The position numbers and the translations under genes were made by a program. DNA of 55,995 bases from a virus. The notes beneath the pieces are model-generated. The model was not told the DNA's origin, did no database searches, and saw only the letters and a list, made by a program, of their open reading frames with translations. The stretch spans positions 1 through 55,995 of IMG/VR virus record IMGVR_UViG_3300019892_000038; one strand, written 5' to 3'. The number at the start of each line of letters is the position of its first letter. Positions within the stretch are counted from its first letter, which is position 1. Below, one piece after another: positions 1 to 7,543 of this stretch.

Positions 1-705
1 TCATGCGTTGCTCGCTAACTGTGCCGATACGTATGGGCGTGTCTGATATGCATACCCAGCAAGCGTCCCACCACCTGTCGCGACGTGCCACTGTTTTTGT
101 GTTCCATCACCAGCGGGGTGTGTCGCACAGTCATACTCACCATTCGCGTCTGTTGTCACAACTTTTACTGGTCCCTCTGACACACCCGCTTCCCAAACGT
201 ACACCCGCGCTGATGCAACTGGACTGCCCTGCCCATCGAGCACCACACCACTGATGATCTCACTGCCCGGTAGTTCAATAGCAATCGCACTGAGGCTTAT
301 CGTTGTAGTGACTGATGTTGGTTCGACAGCCGCCTGCACCGGGATGGTCGGTGATAGCCGTATTCGTCCTGATACTGCAATTGAGGAGGGATTGACAGGC
401 ACCTGCACCGGGTTGGTCGGTGATGGCTGTGATTGTCCTGATACTGCAATTGATGAGGCACTGGCAATCGTTAGTGAGCCGGTTAGTGGGGGCGACTCAC
501 CAATATCATTTGTTGCTGTGACCGCGTATGAGATTGTTCCAGTATCGGGTGCGTTTGTGTCATCATAGCTCCCGGTTGATGATGCGAGTGATACAATTTG
601 GGTGTAGTCGCCGGGGAATGATGGGCTTGGTGTTGTGCTCCGATAGACGGTCTCTGCGCTATGTGGGTCAGCAGATGGTGTCCATGTAAGCGATACTGTT
701 GCCAT
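1..705 (-). CDS. Tail-associated adhesin-like protein, FN3-like plus carboxypeptidase-regulatory-like domain
   Basis: This 234-residue protein is complete at the window edge (its TGA occupies positions 1-3). Residues about 1-85 read like a fibronectin type III fold (VSLTWTPSADPHSAETVYRS, later ISYAVTATNDIGES). A Ser/Pro/Val linker with a duplicated unit SSIAVSGQSQPSPTNPVQVP / SSIAVSGRIRLSPTIPVQAA follows. Residues about 150-234 (VVLDGQGSPVASARVYVWEA, TTDANGEYDC) resemble a carboxypeptidase regulatory-like beta-sandwich. Such domains are common in surface-binding phage fibres. It follows the Kelch gene by 1 bp and is the last gene of the tail operon seen here. Binding to a host surface is inferred from fold type and position; the ligand is unknown. 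Confidence 0.7.
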   Translation of the reverse strand: MATVSLTWTPSADPHSAETVYRSTTPSPSFPGDYTQIVSLASSTGSYDDTNAPDTGTISYAVTATNDIGESPPLTGSLTIASASSIAVSGQSQPSPTNPVQVPVNPSSIAVSGRIRLSPTIPVQAAVEPTSVTTTISLSAIAIELPGSEIISGVVLDGQGSPVASARVYVWEAGVSEGPVKVVTTDANGEYDCATHPAGDGTQKQWHVATGGGTLAGYAYQTRPYVSAQLASNA

Positions 706-706
706 A

Positions 707-1459
707 TTATTGTACCGTTAGTGTCAGTCCAGTTGGTGCTGATGGTGCTGATGGTCCTGTGTATTTTTCAACGGAACTATATATAGTAGCGAACTGTACA
801 TTTGCACCACCAATGGCATAGATATTACCGTTTGCATCTGATGTCGAGGCATGGACTTTCCGTTCATTCGACATACTAGCAATAGTAGTCCATGATGACC
901 CATCCCACTTTTCAACTGATTTTAGTACATTACCAACTTCCTTCTCACCACCAATCGCATAGATATTATCGTTACCGTCTGATGCAGCCGCTAGATCCAC
1001 GCGTTTTGTGGACATATTTGGAAGTGATGTCCATGACGACCCATCCCATTTTTCAACGGACGAAAGATTATCTACTCCATCTGAACCACCAATCGCGTAG
1101 ATATTACCACTGGTATCTGATGCAGCCGCTATATTCTCGCGTTTTGTGGGGATATTTGGAAGTGATGTCCATGACGACCCATCCCATTTTTCAACGGACG
1201 AAGTTGCTTGTGCGTCTTGATCTTTCCCACCAATAACATAAATATTATCGTCACCGTCTGATGTCGCAGCATGAGTAAACCGTGCTGTAGACATATCAGG
1301 AATATTACTCCATGACGACCCATCCCATTTTTCAACGGACGAAGTTGCTTGTCCAGTTGTACCACCAATCGCGTAGATATTACCGTTACCGTCTGATGTC
1401 GCAGCATGACCATACCGTGCTGTCGATATATCAGGAATACTACCCCATGAACCAGCCAT
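707..1459 (-). CDS. Kelch-repeat tail fibre / receptor-binding candidate
   Basis: This 250-residue protein has five tandem repeats of about 48 residues with the Kelch signature: a doublet in IYAIGG, then SSVEKWDGSSWT, then a set of polar residues with ATSDGNGN. The repeats start near residues 5, 50, 100, 148 and 195 and predict a five-bladed beta-propeller, which is a carbohydrate- or protein-binding scaffold. The repeats are very similar at DNA level too, which suggests recent internal duplication or recombination. A short tail (SAPSAPTGLTL) at the C-terminus may link to the next FN3 protein. It sits between a small tail protein and the FN3-like gene with almost no spacing. Receptor binding is inferred from position. 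Confidence 0.75.
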   Translation of the reverse strand: MAGSWGSIPDISTARYGHAATSDGNGNIYAIGGTTGQATSSVEKWDGSSWSNIPDMSTARFTHAATSDGDDNIYVIGGKDQDAQATSSVEKWDGSSWTSLPNIPTKRENIAAASDTSGNIYAIGGSDGVDNLSSVEKWDGSSWTSLPNMSTKRVDLAAASDGNDNIYAIGGEKEVGNVLKSVEKWDGSSWTTIASMSNERKVHASTSDANGNIYAIGGANVQFATIYSSVEKYTGPSAPSAPTGLTLTVQ

Positions 1460-1462
1460 CTA

Positions 1463-1771
1463 TCAACCCCGCTCTTTGATTTCAGTTCTGAGCGTTGCTG
1501 AATCATCAGGCAACGGTGGAACTTGACTCAACTTCATCGCAAAATCAGTGAGAGCAGTATCACCATTGCCAAGCGCATAGGTGTACGTTGCCGAAAAACT
1601 TGTTTCTGTCTGATATGTCGTTCCATCATCGAGTGTCCCACCACTGCTGTCATGTCGAATCAACAACTCAATACTATCATCACTGTCAAGTTGTTTGACA
1701 GCATCAACTGCATTGCCAATATCAGTCCATGAGACATCTCGCAGGATGATTGAATAGGTATGTGACTCCAT
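1463..1771 (-). CDS. Small tail-region protein of unknown function
   Basis: A 102-residue acidic protein (MESHTYSIILRDVSWTDIGN...). No family is recognised. It contains an amphipathic alpha/beta pattern without membrane segments or a signal peptide. It lies 15 bp downstream of a tail protein and 3 bp upstream of the Kelch gene, so it is almost certainly co-transcribed with the receptor-binding cassette. It may be a fibre assembly or connector protein, but nothing in the sequence proves this. Confidence 0.6.
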   Translation of the reverse strand: MESHTYSIILRDVSWTDIGNAVDAVKQLDSDDSIELLIRHDSSGGTLDDGTTYQTETSFSATYTYALGNGDTALTDFAMKLSQVPPLPDDSATLRTEIKERG

Positions 1772-1786
1772 TTATATCATTCCAAT

Positions 1787-2188
1787 TTACTCAAGTGTAA
1801 TTGCCGGTCCACCAGACGGCACATCAATCTGTTGAATCCCAGTTGACCCGCCAATAGTACGCGCCTGTTGTAAGTCACCAGCTGCAATCAGCGTGCCACT
1901 GCCATCAGTGATGAAATAGCCATCAACATCAGTGGACGACCCAAGATCGCTAAAGTCAAATGAGACAGTGTTGTCAGAACTGACGATTGCACTGCCACTT
2001 GATGTACCGACACTGAACGTCGTGGATGCACGACTGTAGTTTGTATTGCCCGGTTCGGTCGTTATCGCACCGGTGCTATCAGTCTCACCAAGCGAGTCGG
2101 ATGTATTGTAGAGTCCGATACTCAGTGTTTGACCGCCAACGACATTGTTCAACAGGTATTGCTCACCAGCGTTTGTGACTACCGGCAT
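1787..2188 (-). CDS. Tail fibre-associated protein, paralogue of the 2318-2758 product
   Basis: A 133-residue protein beginning MPVVTNAGEQYLLNNVVGGQ. It aligns by eye with the next upstream product over most of its length: NAGE..LL, GQT, LYN.SD.LGE, TEP, NYSR.S.T.S, and F.FSD occur in the same order. Small Thr/Ser/Gly-rich beta proteins of this type are common just downstream of baseplate genes in tailed viruses. Function is unknown; a structural role in a tail tip or fibre base is inferred from operon position. A 129-bp gap of short degenerate repeats separates the two paralogues. Confidence 0.65.
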   Translation of the reverse strand: MPVVTNAGEQYLLNNVVGGQTLSIGLYNTSDSLGETDSTGAITTEPGNTNYSRASTTFSVGTSSGSAIVSSDNTVSFDFSDLGSSTDVDGYFITDGSGTLIAAGDLQQARTIGGSTGIQQIDVPSGGPAITLE

Positions 2189-2317
2189 TGTTGTGTCTCC
2201 ATGAAATATATCATATGTGGTATGTCTGTCGTGTCTGTCGTATCTATCGTATCTATCGTATCTGTCGTGTCTGTCGTATCTATTGTGTTTGTTGTGTGTA
2301 TAACGTAGGCGGTGGTA
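2189..2317. repeat. Degenerate 9-10 bp tandem repeat between two paralogous tail genes
   Basis: About 70 bases of short units (GTCTGTCGT / GTATCTATC, reading on the plus strand) run between 2222 and 2290. A spurious open frame on the minus strand encodes only Asp/Thr dipeptides. No gene is called here. Such tracts can change length by replication slippage and may also mark the junction of the gene duplication. Confidence 0.6.
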
Positions 2318-2758
2318 TTATGCACTTGTTGCGGTGCCGTCAACACCGATTCCGAAGTCACCCGGTGCGATTTCGAGTTCATCGAACGCGGCTGTGTTTC
2401 GGATTGTTGTCATTGATGGATTTGCGATGGCACCGAAGTCTGGGTGAATGACAATCGCGGCGTCAACATCCTGTGCATTTGGACTGCCCTGAATAATATC
2501 GGAAAAGTCGAACAGCATCTGTTCACTGTTCTCGCCGATCCAGTTGTTGTTATTGTTTTGGGAGGCGCTCAGGGTGATTGATTGGCGTGAGTAGTTCGTG
2601 GATGATGCATCCGGCTCGGTCGATACCTCGCTCATTGTTGAAAACTCACCAAGCTGATCGGATGAATCATTGTAGAGTGCGACTTCAACGGTTTGTCCGT
2701 CGTATCCTTGTTTGATAAGCAGTTCCTCACCGGCGTTGAAGATAATATCAGTCGTCAT
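2318..2758 (-). CDS. Tail fibre-associated protein, paralogue of the 1787-2188 product
   Basis: A 146-residue protein (MTTDIIFNAGEELLIKQGYD...) sharing the ordered motifs NAGEELL, GQTVEVALYN, LGE, TEP, NYSRQS and FDFSD with its downstream neighbour, which marks a gene duplication. It has an Asn-rich patch (QNNNNNW). The ATG overlaps the end of a small possible ORF. It is the first solid gene after the composite dyad element at 3074-3109. Role in the tail tip is inferred only from context. Confidence 0.65.
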   Translation of the reverse strand: MTTDIIFNAGEELLIKQGYDGQTVEVALYNDSSDQLGEFSTMSEVSTEPDASSTNYSRQSITLSASQNNNNNWIGENSEQMLFDFSDIIQGSPNAQDVDAAIVIHPDFGAIANPSMTTIRNTAAFDELEIAPGDFGIGVDGTATSA

Positions 2759-2873
2759 TGGTGTAACTCAAAGTCAGTGTCGTGTTAGTGTCGTCGTTCG
2801 TGTCTGCGTTCGCGTCTGCGGTATTAGTCGTGTGGTTATCGTCGTGATTGTGGGTGCGGTTATCATCGTCCAC
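2748..2873 (-). CDS. Possible 41-residue low-complexity ORF
   Basis: A GTG-started frame encodes an Asp/Asn/Thr/His-rich peptide (VDDDNRTHNHDDNHTTNTAD...) whose stop overlaps the ATG of the next gene by 11 bp, as in translational coupling. The acidic composition fits a haloarchaeal protein, but the low complexity and alternative start make it doubtful. It may simply be repeat DNA that happens to be open. Confidence 0.22.
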   Translation of the reverse strand: MDDDNRTHNHDDNHTTNTADANADTNDDTNTTLTLSYTNDD

Positions 2874-2977
2874 ACAGTATGCGGCGTCAGTACCTGTATA
2901 TCGCGTTTATCATCTGTTAAGTGTTTTCGCACAGTCACAGTGATAGTGTTAGTGATAGTGATAGTGATAGTGACAGT

Positions 2978-2990
2978 GGCGATCATCGCC
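2978..2990. repeat. GGCGATNATCGCC palindrome, copy 1
   Basis: GGCGATCATCGCC, which extends to the 17-bp palindrome GTGGCGATCATCGCCAC at 2976-2992. It lies about 85 bp from the composite dyad in the same gap. Confidence 0.7.
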
Positions 2991-3047
2991 ACTTGCTTCT
3001 TCATCCATGTTTCCATCCACGTTCACATCCATCATCACCATTCAGAC

Positions 3048-3109
3048 TGAAATGTATATCTCCCAGTCTTGGAAATGTATATGTACATTTCAAATGTATA
3101 TATACATCT
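3048..3109 (-). promoter_or_regulatory. Composite dyad element, copy 1
   Basis: The core (3074-3109) has a near-palindrome ATGTATATGTACAT and a perfect palindrome ATGTATATATACAT separated by TTCAA. An extra half-site GAAATGTATATCT lies at 3049-3061, and a conserved ATGGGTGGATAGTAT follows on the right. Seven copies exist in the window, all between minus-strand genes. It is probably an operator or promoter for the fibre genes to its left. Which protein binds it is unknown. Confidence 0.65.
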
Positions 3110-3174
3110 TCTCTATGGGTGGATAGTATAGTAGTGTGTCGTGGATGTCGTTGGTGGTGTCGCTATCGTCGTTG

Positions 3175-3372
3175 TTACCGTAGTCGTTGATCGTATATGT
3201 CACCGAGTAGCCATCCACACCGCCAATAATGTTTCTCGCGTGTGTAGTCAGTATTCTCGGTGGTATGCACGCCACAGTAGAAGCCGTCAACCATCGCGTG
3301 CCATTCTCTGAATGTCAACTCGCCTGCTATCGGGAGTGTAATCATTGTGTCACTCTCGCTTGCAGAAGTCAT
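3175..3372 (-). CDS. Small hypothetical protein, 65 residues
   Basis: The sequence MTSASESDTMITLPIAGELT... continues into REWHAMVDGFYCGVHTTENT and HYWRCGWLLGD. The aromatic-rich, normal-complexity core with two Cys and several His looks like a genuine small domain, perhaps metal-binding. It starts 14 bp after the holin-like gene and ends just before the dyad-containing gap, so it is likely the last gene of its transcript. No family is recognised. Confidence 0.55.
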   Translation of the reverse strand: MTSASESDTMITLPIAGELTFREWHAMVDGFYCGVHTTENTDYTREKHYWRCGWLLGDIYDQRLR

Positions 3373-3386
3373 ATCTATATCTATGT

Positions 3387-3833
3387 CTATGTCTTTGTCT
3401 TGGTATTACTTCCGTCTGCGTTCTGGTTGTGTATCTGTCTATCACGCTTCCGTTGATGGAGTTGCTCAATCCGTTCCATATCGACATCGACATCAATCTC
3501 CGTCTCATCATCAAGATCAGACGAGATATCAGCAAATGCGTACGTGAGTTGGGATAATAACTCGCCTTGGATGCGGATTTCTTCGAGCATCTCTGTATGT
3601 GACTCGTGTAACTGTTCGTTCTTGTTGCGCTGGCGTGGGATAAATCCCTTCTCGCCGTTCTGTTGCCCTTTGAGGACAGTTTCAACGCGCTTTGATGTGT
3701 CATATGCGATTTTCACAAGCCCACCAAGTGATGTGAGAATTGCCGCGAGAATCGTGACAAGGATGCCAAGCACCCATTCAATCGGGAGTTGGACTTGCAT
3801 CGATATGACCAGTGCCGTCAGATCGATGTGCAT
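3387..3833 (-). CDS. Membrane-anchored coiled-coil protein, holin-like or tail-operon membrane protein
   Basis: A 148-residue protein with one clear membrane segment near residues 18-42 (WVLGILVTILAAILTSLGGL). A basic stretch and a long polar helix (HESHTEMLEEIRIQGELLSQ) follow, then an acidic and His/Gln-rich tail. A single membrane helix followed by a coiled coil is seen in some phage holins and haemolysin-XhlA-like proteins, and the position after the tail fibre fits a lysis role. Its ATG overlaps the upstream stop as TAATG, indicating coupling. Lysis is inference; no endolysin gene is recognised beside it. Confidence 0.55.
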   Translation of the reverse strand: MHIDLTALVISMQVQLPIEWVLGILVTILAAILTSLGGLVKIAYDTSKRVETVLKGQQNGEKGFIPRQRNKNEQLHESHTEMLEEIRIQGELLSQLTYAFADISSDLDDETEIDVDVDMERIEQLHQRKRDRQIHNQNADGSNTKTKT

Positions 3834-4129
3834 TACGATTGGGTAATATTTGTTTTTGCTGTCGAAAGGTCTGGTTCAACACCCAGATCAACAAGTTTCT
3901 GTGCGAGTGTGTCAATCGCTGTTGGTGCATCGGCGAGTGGAACCGTCTTCTCAAGATTAAATCGGAAGTACACTTCTCCATTCTCGATGTATATTGTTCC
4001 GGTGCCGAAGTTCAACGACGAGTCCTGTGCGACAGACAGAAGTTGGTCAACTATTGTGTGTGCTTGTTGATTTGCAGTTGGGTCAATACTCGATTCGCCT
4101 CGGTATGTCAGTGTAATCTCTCGTGCCAT
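3833..4129 (-). CDS. Small hypothetical tail-operon protein
   Basis: A 98-residue protein (MAREITLTYRGESSIDPTAN...). It predicts an alpha/beta fold with a run FGTGTIYIENGEVYFRFNLE of beta strands. It lies 5 bp downstream of the collagen-like fibre and is coupled to the next gene by a one-base stop/start overlap. A fibre chaperone or trimerisation role is possible from position, but no family is recognised. Confidence 0.6.
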   Translation of the reverse strand: MAREITLTYRGESSIDPTANQQAHTIVDQLLSVAQDSSLNFGTGTIYIENGEVYFRFNLEKTVPLADAPTAIDTLAQKLVDLGVEPDLSTAKTNITQS

Positions 4130-4134
4130 TGTAA

Positions 4135-5607
4135 TTAGTTTGTTGTTGTATCGGTTGACGTGCTATCTGTCGTCTCGTTTCGTTCTTGCTTTGCTTCTTC
4201 AATTCGTGCTTGTCTCTGTTCTTTCACTTTTTGTCGTTGTTGACTGAATTTGTCCACACGGGTTTCATCAAGCTCTGAGATGTTATGTGCAAATTCGATT
4301 GAGTCAATATCGGTTGCACCGTTAAAGTAGCGTTCTGATGCTTCAGCCCACTTTTCATCATTCTTCCGTGTTGTGACAGCACCTTGATTTTTGAACATCA
4401 CGTCATCAGTTCGTTGTCCAACAACCATTACGTCGTATTTACCATCAGTATCTGCGTGTACTGTCCATGAATCTGTATCAAGATATGCCGATCCAAAATG
4501 ATCGTCGGGGGTGATATGTGATGTCCAATCAGAGCCAAAATCATCATCTAACACATACGCAGGGAAGTCTGGTTTTGCTGTTCCGTTTATCACACGGACT
4601 GTATCCCGATAGATGAGTCCACCTGAGACTGGACCCTCATATGCACCATGTCGTAGTTGATAATTATTCTTTGTTGGGTGGTCAATAACGAAATTCTTTG
4701 AATTACCGTTTATATCTCCTTGTGCTGTAAAGGTAGTTGAAGCTACAACTTTATCTCGACCAAAAAGCCCTAAATCACCTGCATTACCAAAATCATCGAA
4801 ATGAGTAATGAATGGATAAACATTATCAGGAGAATCGAAACCAATACTACCTGCCGTTGCAATACCAAAACCATCCATATTAAATAGATGAACGACACTG
4901 GTGTTTTCATTGATCTCGTTTGGTCCTGCTGGTCCTTGTGGTCCTTCTGGTCCTTGTGGTCCCTGTGAACCGTCTGATCCATCTGCACCATCAAATCCAC
5001 GTGGACCTCGATTTCCTTGCGGTCCTTCTGGTCCTGTTGGTCCTTCTGGTCCTTGTGGTCCTTGTGGTCCTTCTGGTACACCTATATCAAATGTATCATT
5101 CGTAATTGACAGTGTGGCAGATGATCCACTTGTTAATGTCGATGCTGATGCAGATACCGTATTGTTGATAAAGTCACTCACATCAGCATCAGAATAATTA
5201 CTTGTTCCAACATTCGATGCATTAAGTAATTTGTTCTCATTCAGATCTAAATCTGAATTGAGGACATCAACATCACCACCATTGTTGATTTGCAGTTTGT
5301 CTTGAAGATTTTCCAAGTCTCGGAAGCGTATTGAACTTGTTGTGCCTGCTGGTGTTGTATTTACAATGTCTGTATCCGTCTGTTGGTCATTTCGATAGCC
5401 ACCAAACCCACCATTCAGAATACCACCACTATCGTCAATATTCAGACGATTTACATCTTGAATATCATTACTATTCATCTGAACATCGCCTGATAGTGAT
5501 AGTGATCCAAGATTCAACGACTGAATTGTTGTTGCTGTGTCTTCAAGGAACGACTTAATCGTATTCTGTAGCTGTGTGATCGTCCGTCCGATTGTCTTCT
5601 TTGCCAT
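4135..5607 (-). CDS. Collagen-like tail fibre protein
   Basis: A 490-residue fibre. Residues 1-50 form a helix-rich base ([20 protein letters not shown]), and residues about 50-170 are beta-rich with repeats of [10 protein letters not shown] type. Residues about 174-230 are a Gly-X-Y collagen stretch ([20 protein letters not shown]). Residues about 235-440 form a distal globular domain, and an Arg/Gln/Glu coiled coil ([20 protein letters not shown]) ends the protein. Collagen stretches in phage fibres trimerise and make slender shafts. The gene follows the tail-tip genes and precedes the receptor cassette. Host attachment is a strong inference; the ligand is unknown. Confidence 0.8.
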   Translation of the reverse strand: MAKKTIGRTITQLQNTIKSFLEDTATTIQSLNLGSLSLSGDVQMNSNDIQDVNRLNIDDSGGILNGGFGGYRNDQQTDTDIVNTTPAGTTSSIRFRDLENLQDKLQINNGGDVDVLNSDLDLNENKLLNASNVGTSNYSDADVSDFINNTVSASASTLTSGSSATLSITNDTFDIGVPEGPQGPQGPEGPTGPEGPQGNRGPRGFDGADGSDGSQGPQGPEGPQGPAGPNEINENTSVVHLFNMDGFGIATAGSIGFDSPDNVYPFITHFDDFGNAGDLGLFGRDKVVASTTFTAQGDINGNSKNFVIDHPTKNNYQLRHGAYEGPVSGGLIYRDTVRVINGTAKPDFPAYVLDDDFGSDWTSHITPDDHFGSAYLDTDSWTVHADTDGKYDVMVVGQRTDDVMFKNQGAVTTRKNDEKWAEASERYFNGATDIDSIEFAHNISELDETRVDKFSQQRQKVKEQRQARIEEAKQERNETTDSTSTDTTTN

Positions 5608-5656
5608 ATGTAGAAACTTGTATTAGATATGTCGTGTCATCGCTGTGTTATATTCG

Positions 5657-6208
5657 CTATTCAATTACAAAGAGTCGGCTTGCAGTGCGGTCAAACACAA
5701 GCGTGCCAGATGAAAGTCGATTTTGTCCGTCTTCACTATCAATCGCCTGTTCATCAGGATACGTTAGCGTCCCACTGTCGGATATGAGATTCCATTGCTC
5801 ACGCGCTGTGTTCGACTGTGTATCAACAGTTCCGATTTTGAAACTTGCAGTCGTCGGTTTTGTATCGCCCGCTGTGGCGATAATCGCCGGATCATCACCA
5901 CTGCCAACGCCAGCATCAAAGAAGAGATGATTTACCGTGCTACTATCAAGTGTGACCGTTGTCTCGTCAATTTCCGCGACAGCGACCGCATCTCGGACTG
6001 TCTCCACGGGTGTAATATTTGGATGATCGGTTGTCATTGACCCACGATTGACAACTGCCTTACCACCGGCAACGGTAACAGCAGGCGCAGTAAAGTCCGG
6101 GTTCAACGTCAGTCCACTCACGATGCCAGACACACCACGCCCAGATTGAAACGCAAAATAGGCAGCGTCCGGCAAGTCACCGGGCTGTGGAAAGACAAGA
6201 TTGGTCAT
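5657..6208 (-). CDS. Tail fibre / tail-tip structural protein
   Basis: A 183-residue beta-rich protein: MTNLVFPQPGDLPDAAYFAF, then GRGVSGIVSGLTLNPDFTAP and VAVAEIDETTVTLDSSTVNH. This pattern, in which a feature is listed with a value and a time or position variable, resembles phage tail proteins that sit between gpI-like protein and the fibre shaft. It begins immediately after a 26-residue minigene (TAG then ATG). The exact family is not recognised. Confidence 0.6.
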   Translation of the reverse strand: MTNLVFPQPGDLPDAAYFAFQSGRGVSGIVSGLTLNPDFTAPAVTVAGGKAVVNRGSMTTDHPNITPVETVRDAVAVAEIDETTVTLDSSTVNHLFFDAGVGSGDDPAIIATAGDTKPTTASFKIGTVDTQSNTAREQWNLISDSGTLTYPDEQAIDSEDGQNRLSSGTLVFDRTASRLFVIE

Positions 6209-6289
6209 CTATACGACACCACCATAACTGTTGATACTCTGCTGTGCATATGTATTATATCTCCTCTGTGATGCTCCCGTCGCTATCAT
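6209..6289 (-). CDS. Translationally coupled 26-residue minigene
   Basis: The frame MIATGASQRRYNTYAQQSIN continues to SYGGVV and stop. Its ATG overlaps the upstream stop as ATGA (6286-6289), and its TAG directly abuts the ATG of the next gene. Both junctions have the geometry of true coupled genes in this operon. The composition (Tyr, Gln, Ser, Gly) is not low complexity. Function is unknown; it could be a structural peptide or only a translation coupler. Confidence 0.4.
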   Translation of the reverse strand: MIATGASQRRYNTYAQQSINSYGGVV

Positions 6290-6672
6290 ATATTTGCTGC
6301 GCTGACCGGAATGACAAATTCCTCTGTTTGTCCTGCGTCCACTGTCACCGGCGCGAATGAGTCAACAAACGTGAGTTGTACAGTGCCATCAGGACGTGCG
6401 ATAAACGCACCAACTTCACTAATCGCAGTGCCCTCTGACACCTCAATACCCCCGGTAACTCGGATTGTCAGTTCATACTCTGTATTTTGTGGCTCAGTGC
6501 TCAATTCTTTGAGTTGCACATTTTGACTTGCGCGTGATGCACGATGTACTCGGTTATCGAGTGTCGTTGCAGAGCTATCTTCAACTGTCCCGGTTCCAAC
6601 CGCGATATCGCTGAGATTGTCTAAGATCAGTGCCGTCGCCGCCGTCACGCCAATATCTGTCAAAAGTGTCAT
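6286..6672 (-). CDS. Tail-collar-like structural protein
   Basis: A 128-residue beta-rich protein: MTLLTDIGVTAATALILDNL, then IAVGTGTVEDSSATTLDNRV and EVGAFIARPDGTVQLTFVDS. Proteins with the succession 'A-VGTG-T, then E-G-F, then F' are found in P2/Mu-like clusters as the N-terminal part of tail-collar or fibre-attachment proteins. It lies 69 bp downstream of the gpI-like gene, as in such clusters. It probably connects fibre to baseplate. Confidence 0.6.
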   Translation of the reverse strand: MTLLTDIGVTAATALILDNLSDIAVGTGTVEDSSATTLDNRVHRASRASQNVQLKELSTEPQNTEYELTIRVTGGIEVSEGTAISEVGAFIARPDGTVQLTFVDSFAPVTVDAGQTEEFVIPVSAANI

Positions 6673-6741
6673 AACGAGTATTGAGTCACACTAATATCGT
6701 CTAATAGGAACCGGAAGATGTTTGAAAGCGTTGGCATACCA

Positions 6742-7518
6742 CTACACCGACAGTGCAAATCCATCGGTACTCAGTGCTTCAAGTGTCTCTGATGATAGCC
6801 CATCTGCAACAACAGTCCGAGCAGCAGCATCCTGAAGCTGAAGAAATGCTGATGGTGTGACCGACGCACTGTCGGCAAGTAATCTGACCGGCTCAACAAG
6901 ACTGACAGACACGGCGTCGGCAAGCTCTGCGAGCGTTCGCACCGTATCAGACTGATGTGCTTCCCAGTCCATCAATGTCAACTCGTATTCACGCCCACCA
7001 ATCGCAGATAGCACAATTCCCTCGCCACTCAACACACCTAACTCCTGTCGTGACAGACGGCGTTGTGTGTTCTGCCGTGCAATAAACGTCTCATCAATAC
7101 GCACATCATCACGTCCACGACCGATTCCAAGTCCAACTGCAAATTTCACGTCCCTGACAGTACCACGCCCTTCAAACGCTCGGACAATTGAACTCAGAAA
7201 TTGCCGATATGCGCGATCATCACGACCACGGCGGCGACCAAGCCGACCAAAATCTTTCCCAATCTCGTCAAGATCACGCCCGGTCGCATGTGGCAGCTGG
7301 TAACTGTCGATTGCATCTCGAAGACCGAGGCTGAGAGCCGCGAGATCGCCATCAATACCACTCGCCAACTGTTGTACTTCACTATCATCAGCCTGTGGCA
7401 GTGGGAGCGCGAGATTATCGCTTACAGTCGCGTCAATAGCAGTTGTATCGCGTGTCGTGTCATCATCTGTCTCTGTCTGTTCAGGATCGCCTGAGAGTCT
7501 ATTGAGGTCAGTAAACAT
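6742..7518 (-). CDS. Baseplate protein I-like (tail protein I)
   Basis: A 258-residue protein. The ATG at 7518 (MFTDLNRLSGDPEQTETDDD) is preferred over an upstream codon inside the J-like gene. The core LGLRDAIDSYQLPHATGRDL, then EIGKDFGRLGRRRGRDDRAY, matches the conserved pattern of P2 gpI-type proteins, where short helices precede a 'G-x-R-x-x-G-x-x-D-xx-Y' segment. Known family members sit next to gpJ in the baseplate wedge and carry the fibres. Gene order J-I is conserved here. Confidence 0.75.
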   Translation of the reverse strand: MFTDLNRLSGDPEQTETDDDTTRDTTAIDATVSDNLALPLPQADDSEVQQLASGIDGDLAALSLGLRDAIDSYQLPHATGRDLDEIGKDFGRLGRRRGRDDRAYRQFLSSIVRAFEGRGTVRDVKFAVGLGIGRGRDDVRIDETFIARQNTQRRLSRQELGVLSGEGIVLSAIGGREYELTLMDWEAHQSDTVRTLAELADAVSVSLVEPVRLLADSASVTPSAFLQLQDAAARTVVADGLSSETLEALSTDGFALSV

Positions 7519-7543
7519 ACTATGAGATACGCTATACGCTGGG

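Larger units (their letters stand above)
2759..3174. other. Intergenic region with simple repeats and a composite dyad
   Basis: This 416-bp gap holds, from left to right, possible ORF sequence, a GTGATA hexamer tract (about 2939-2975), a GGCGATCATCGCC palindrome, short CATCCA repeats, the composite dyad, and the conserved ATGGGTGGATAGTAT tail. No convincing gene of normal complexity is visible. It most likely controls the downstream minus-strand fibre genes. Confidence 0.6.

Noticed and set aside
2774-3016. 80-residue Thr/Ile-repeat ORF on the minus strand
   Set aside because: Encoded by GTGATA hexamers; low complexity and no support as a protein.
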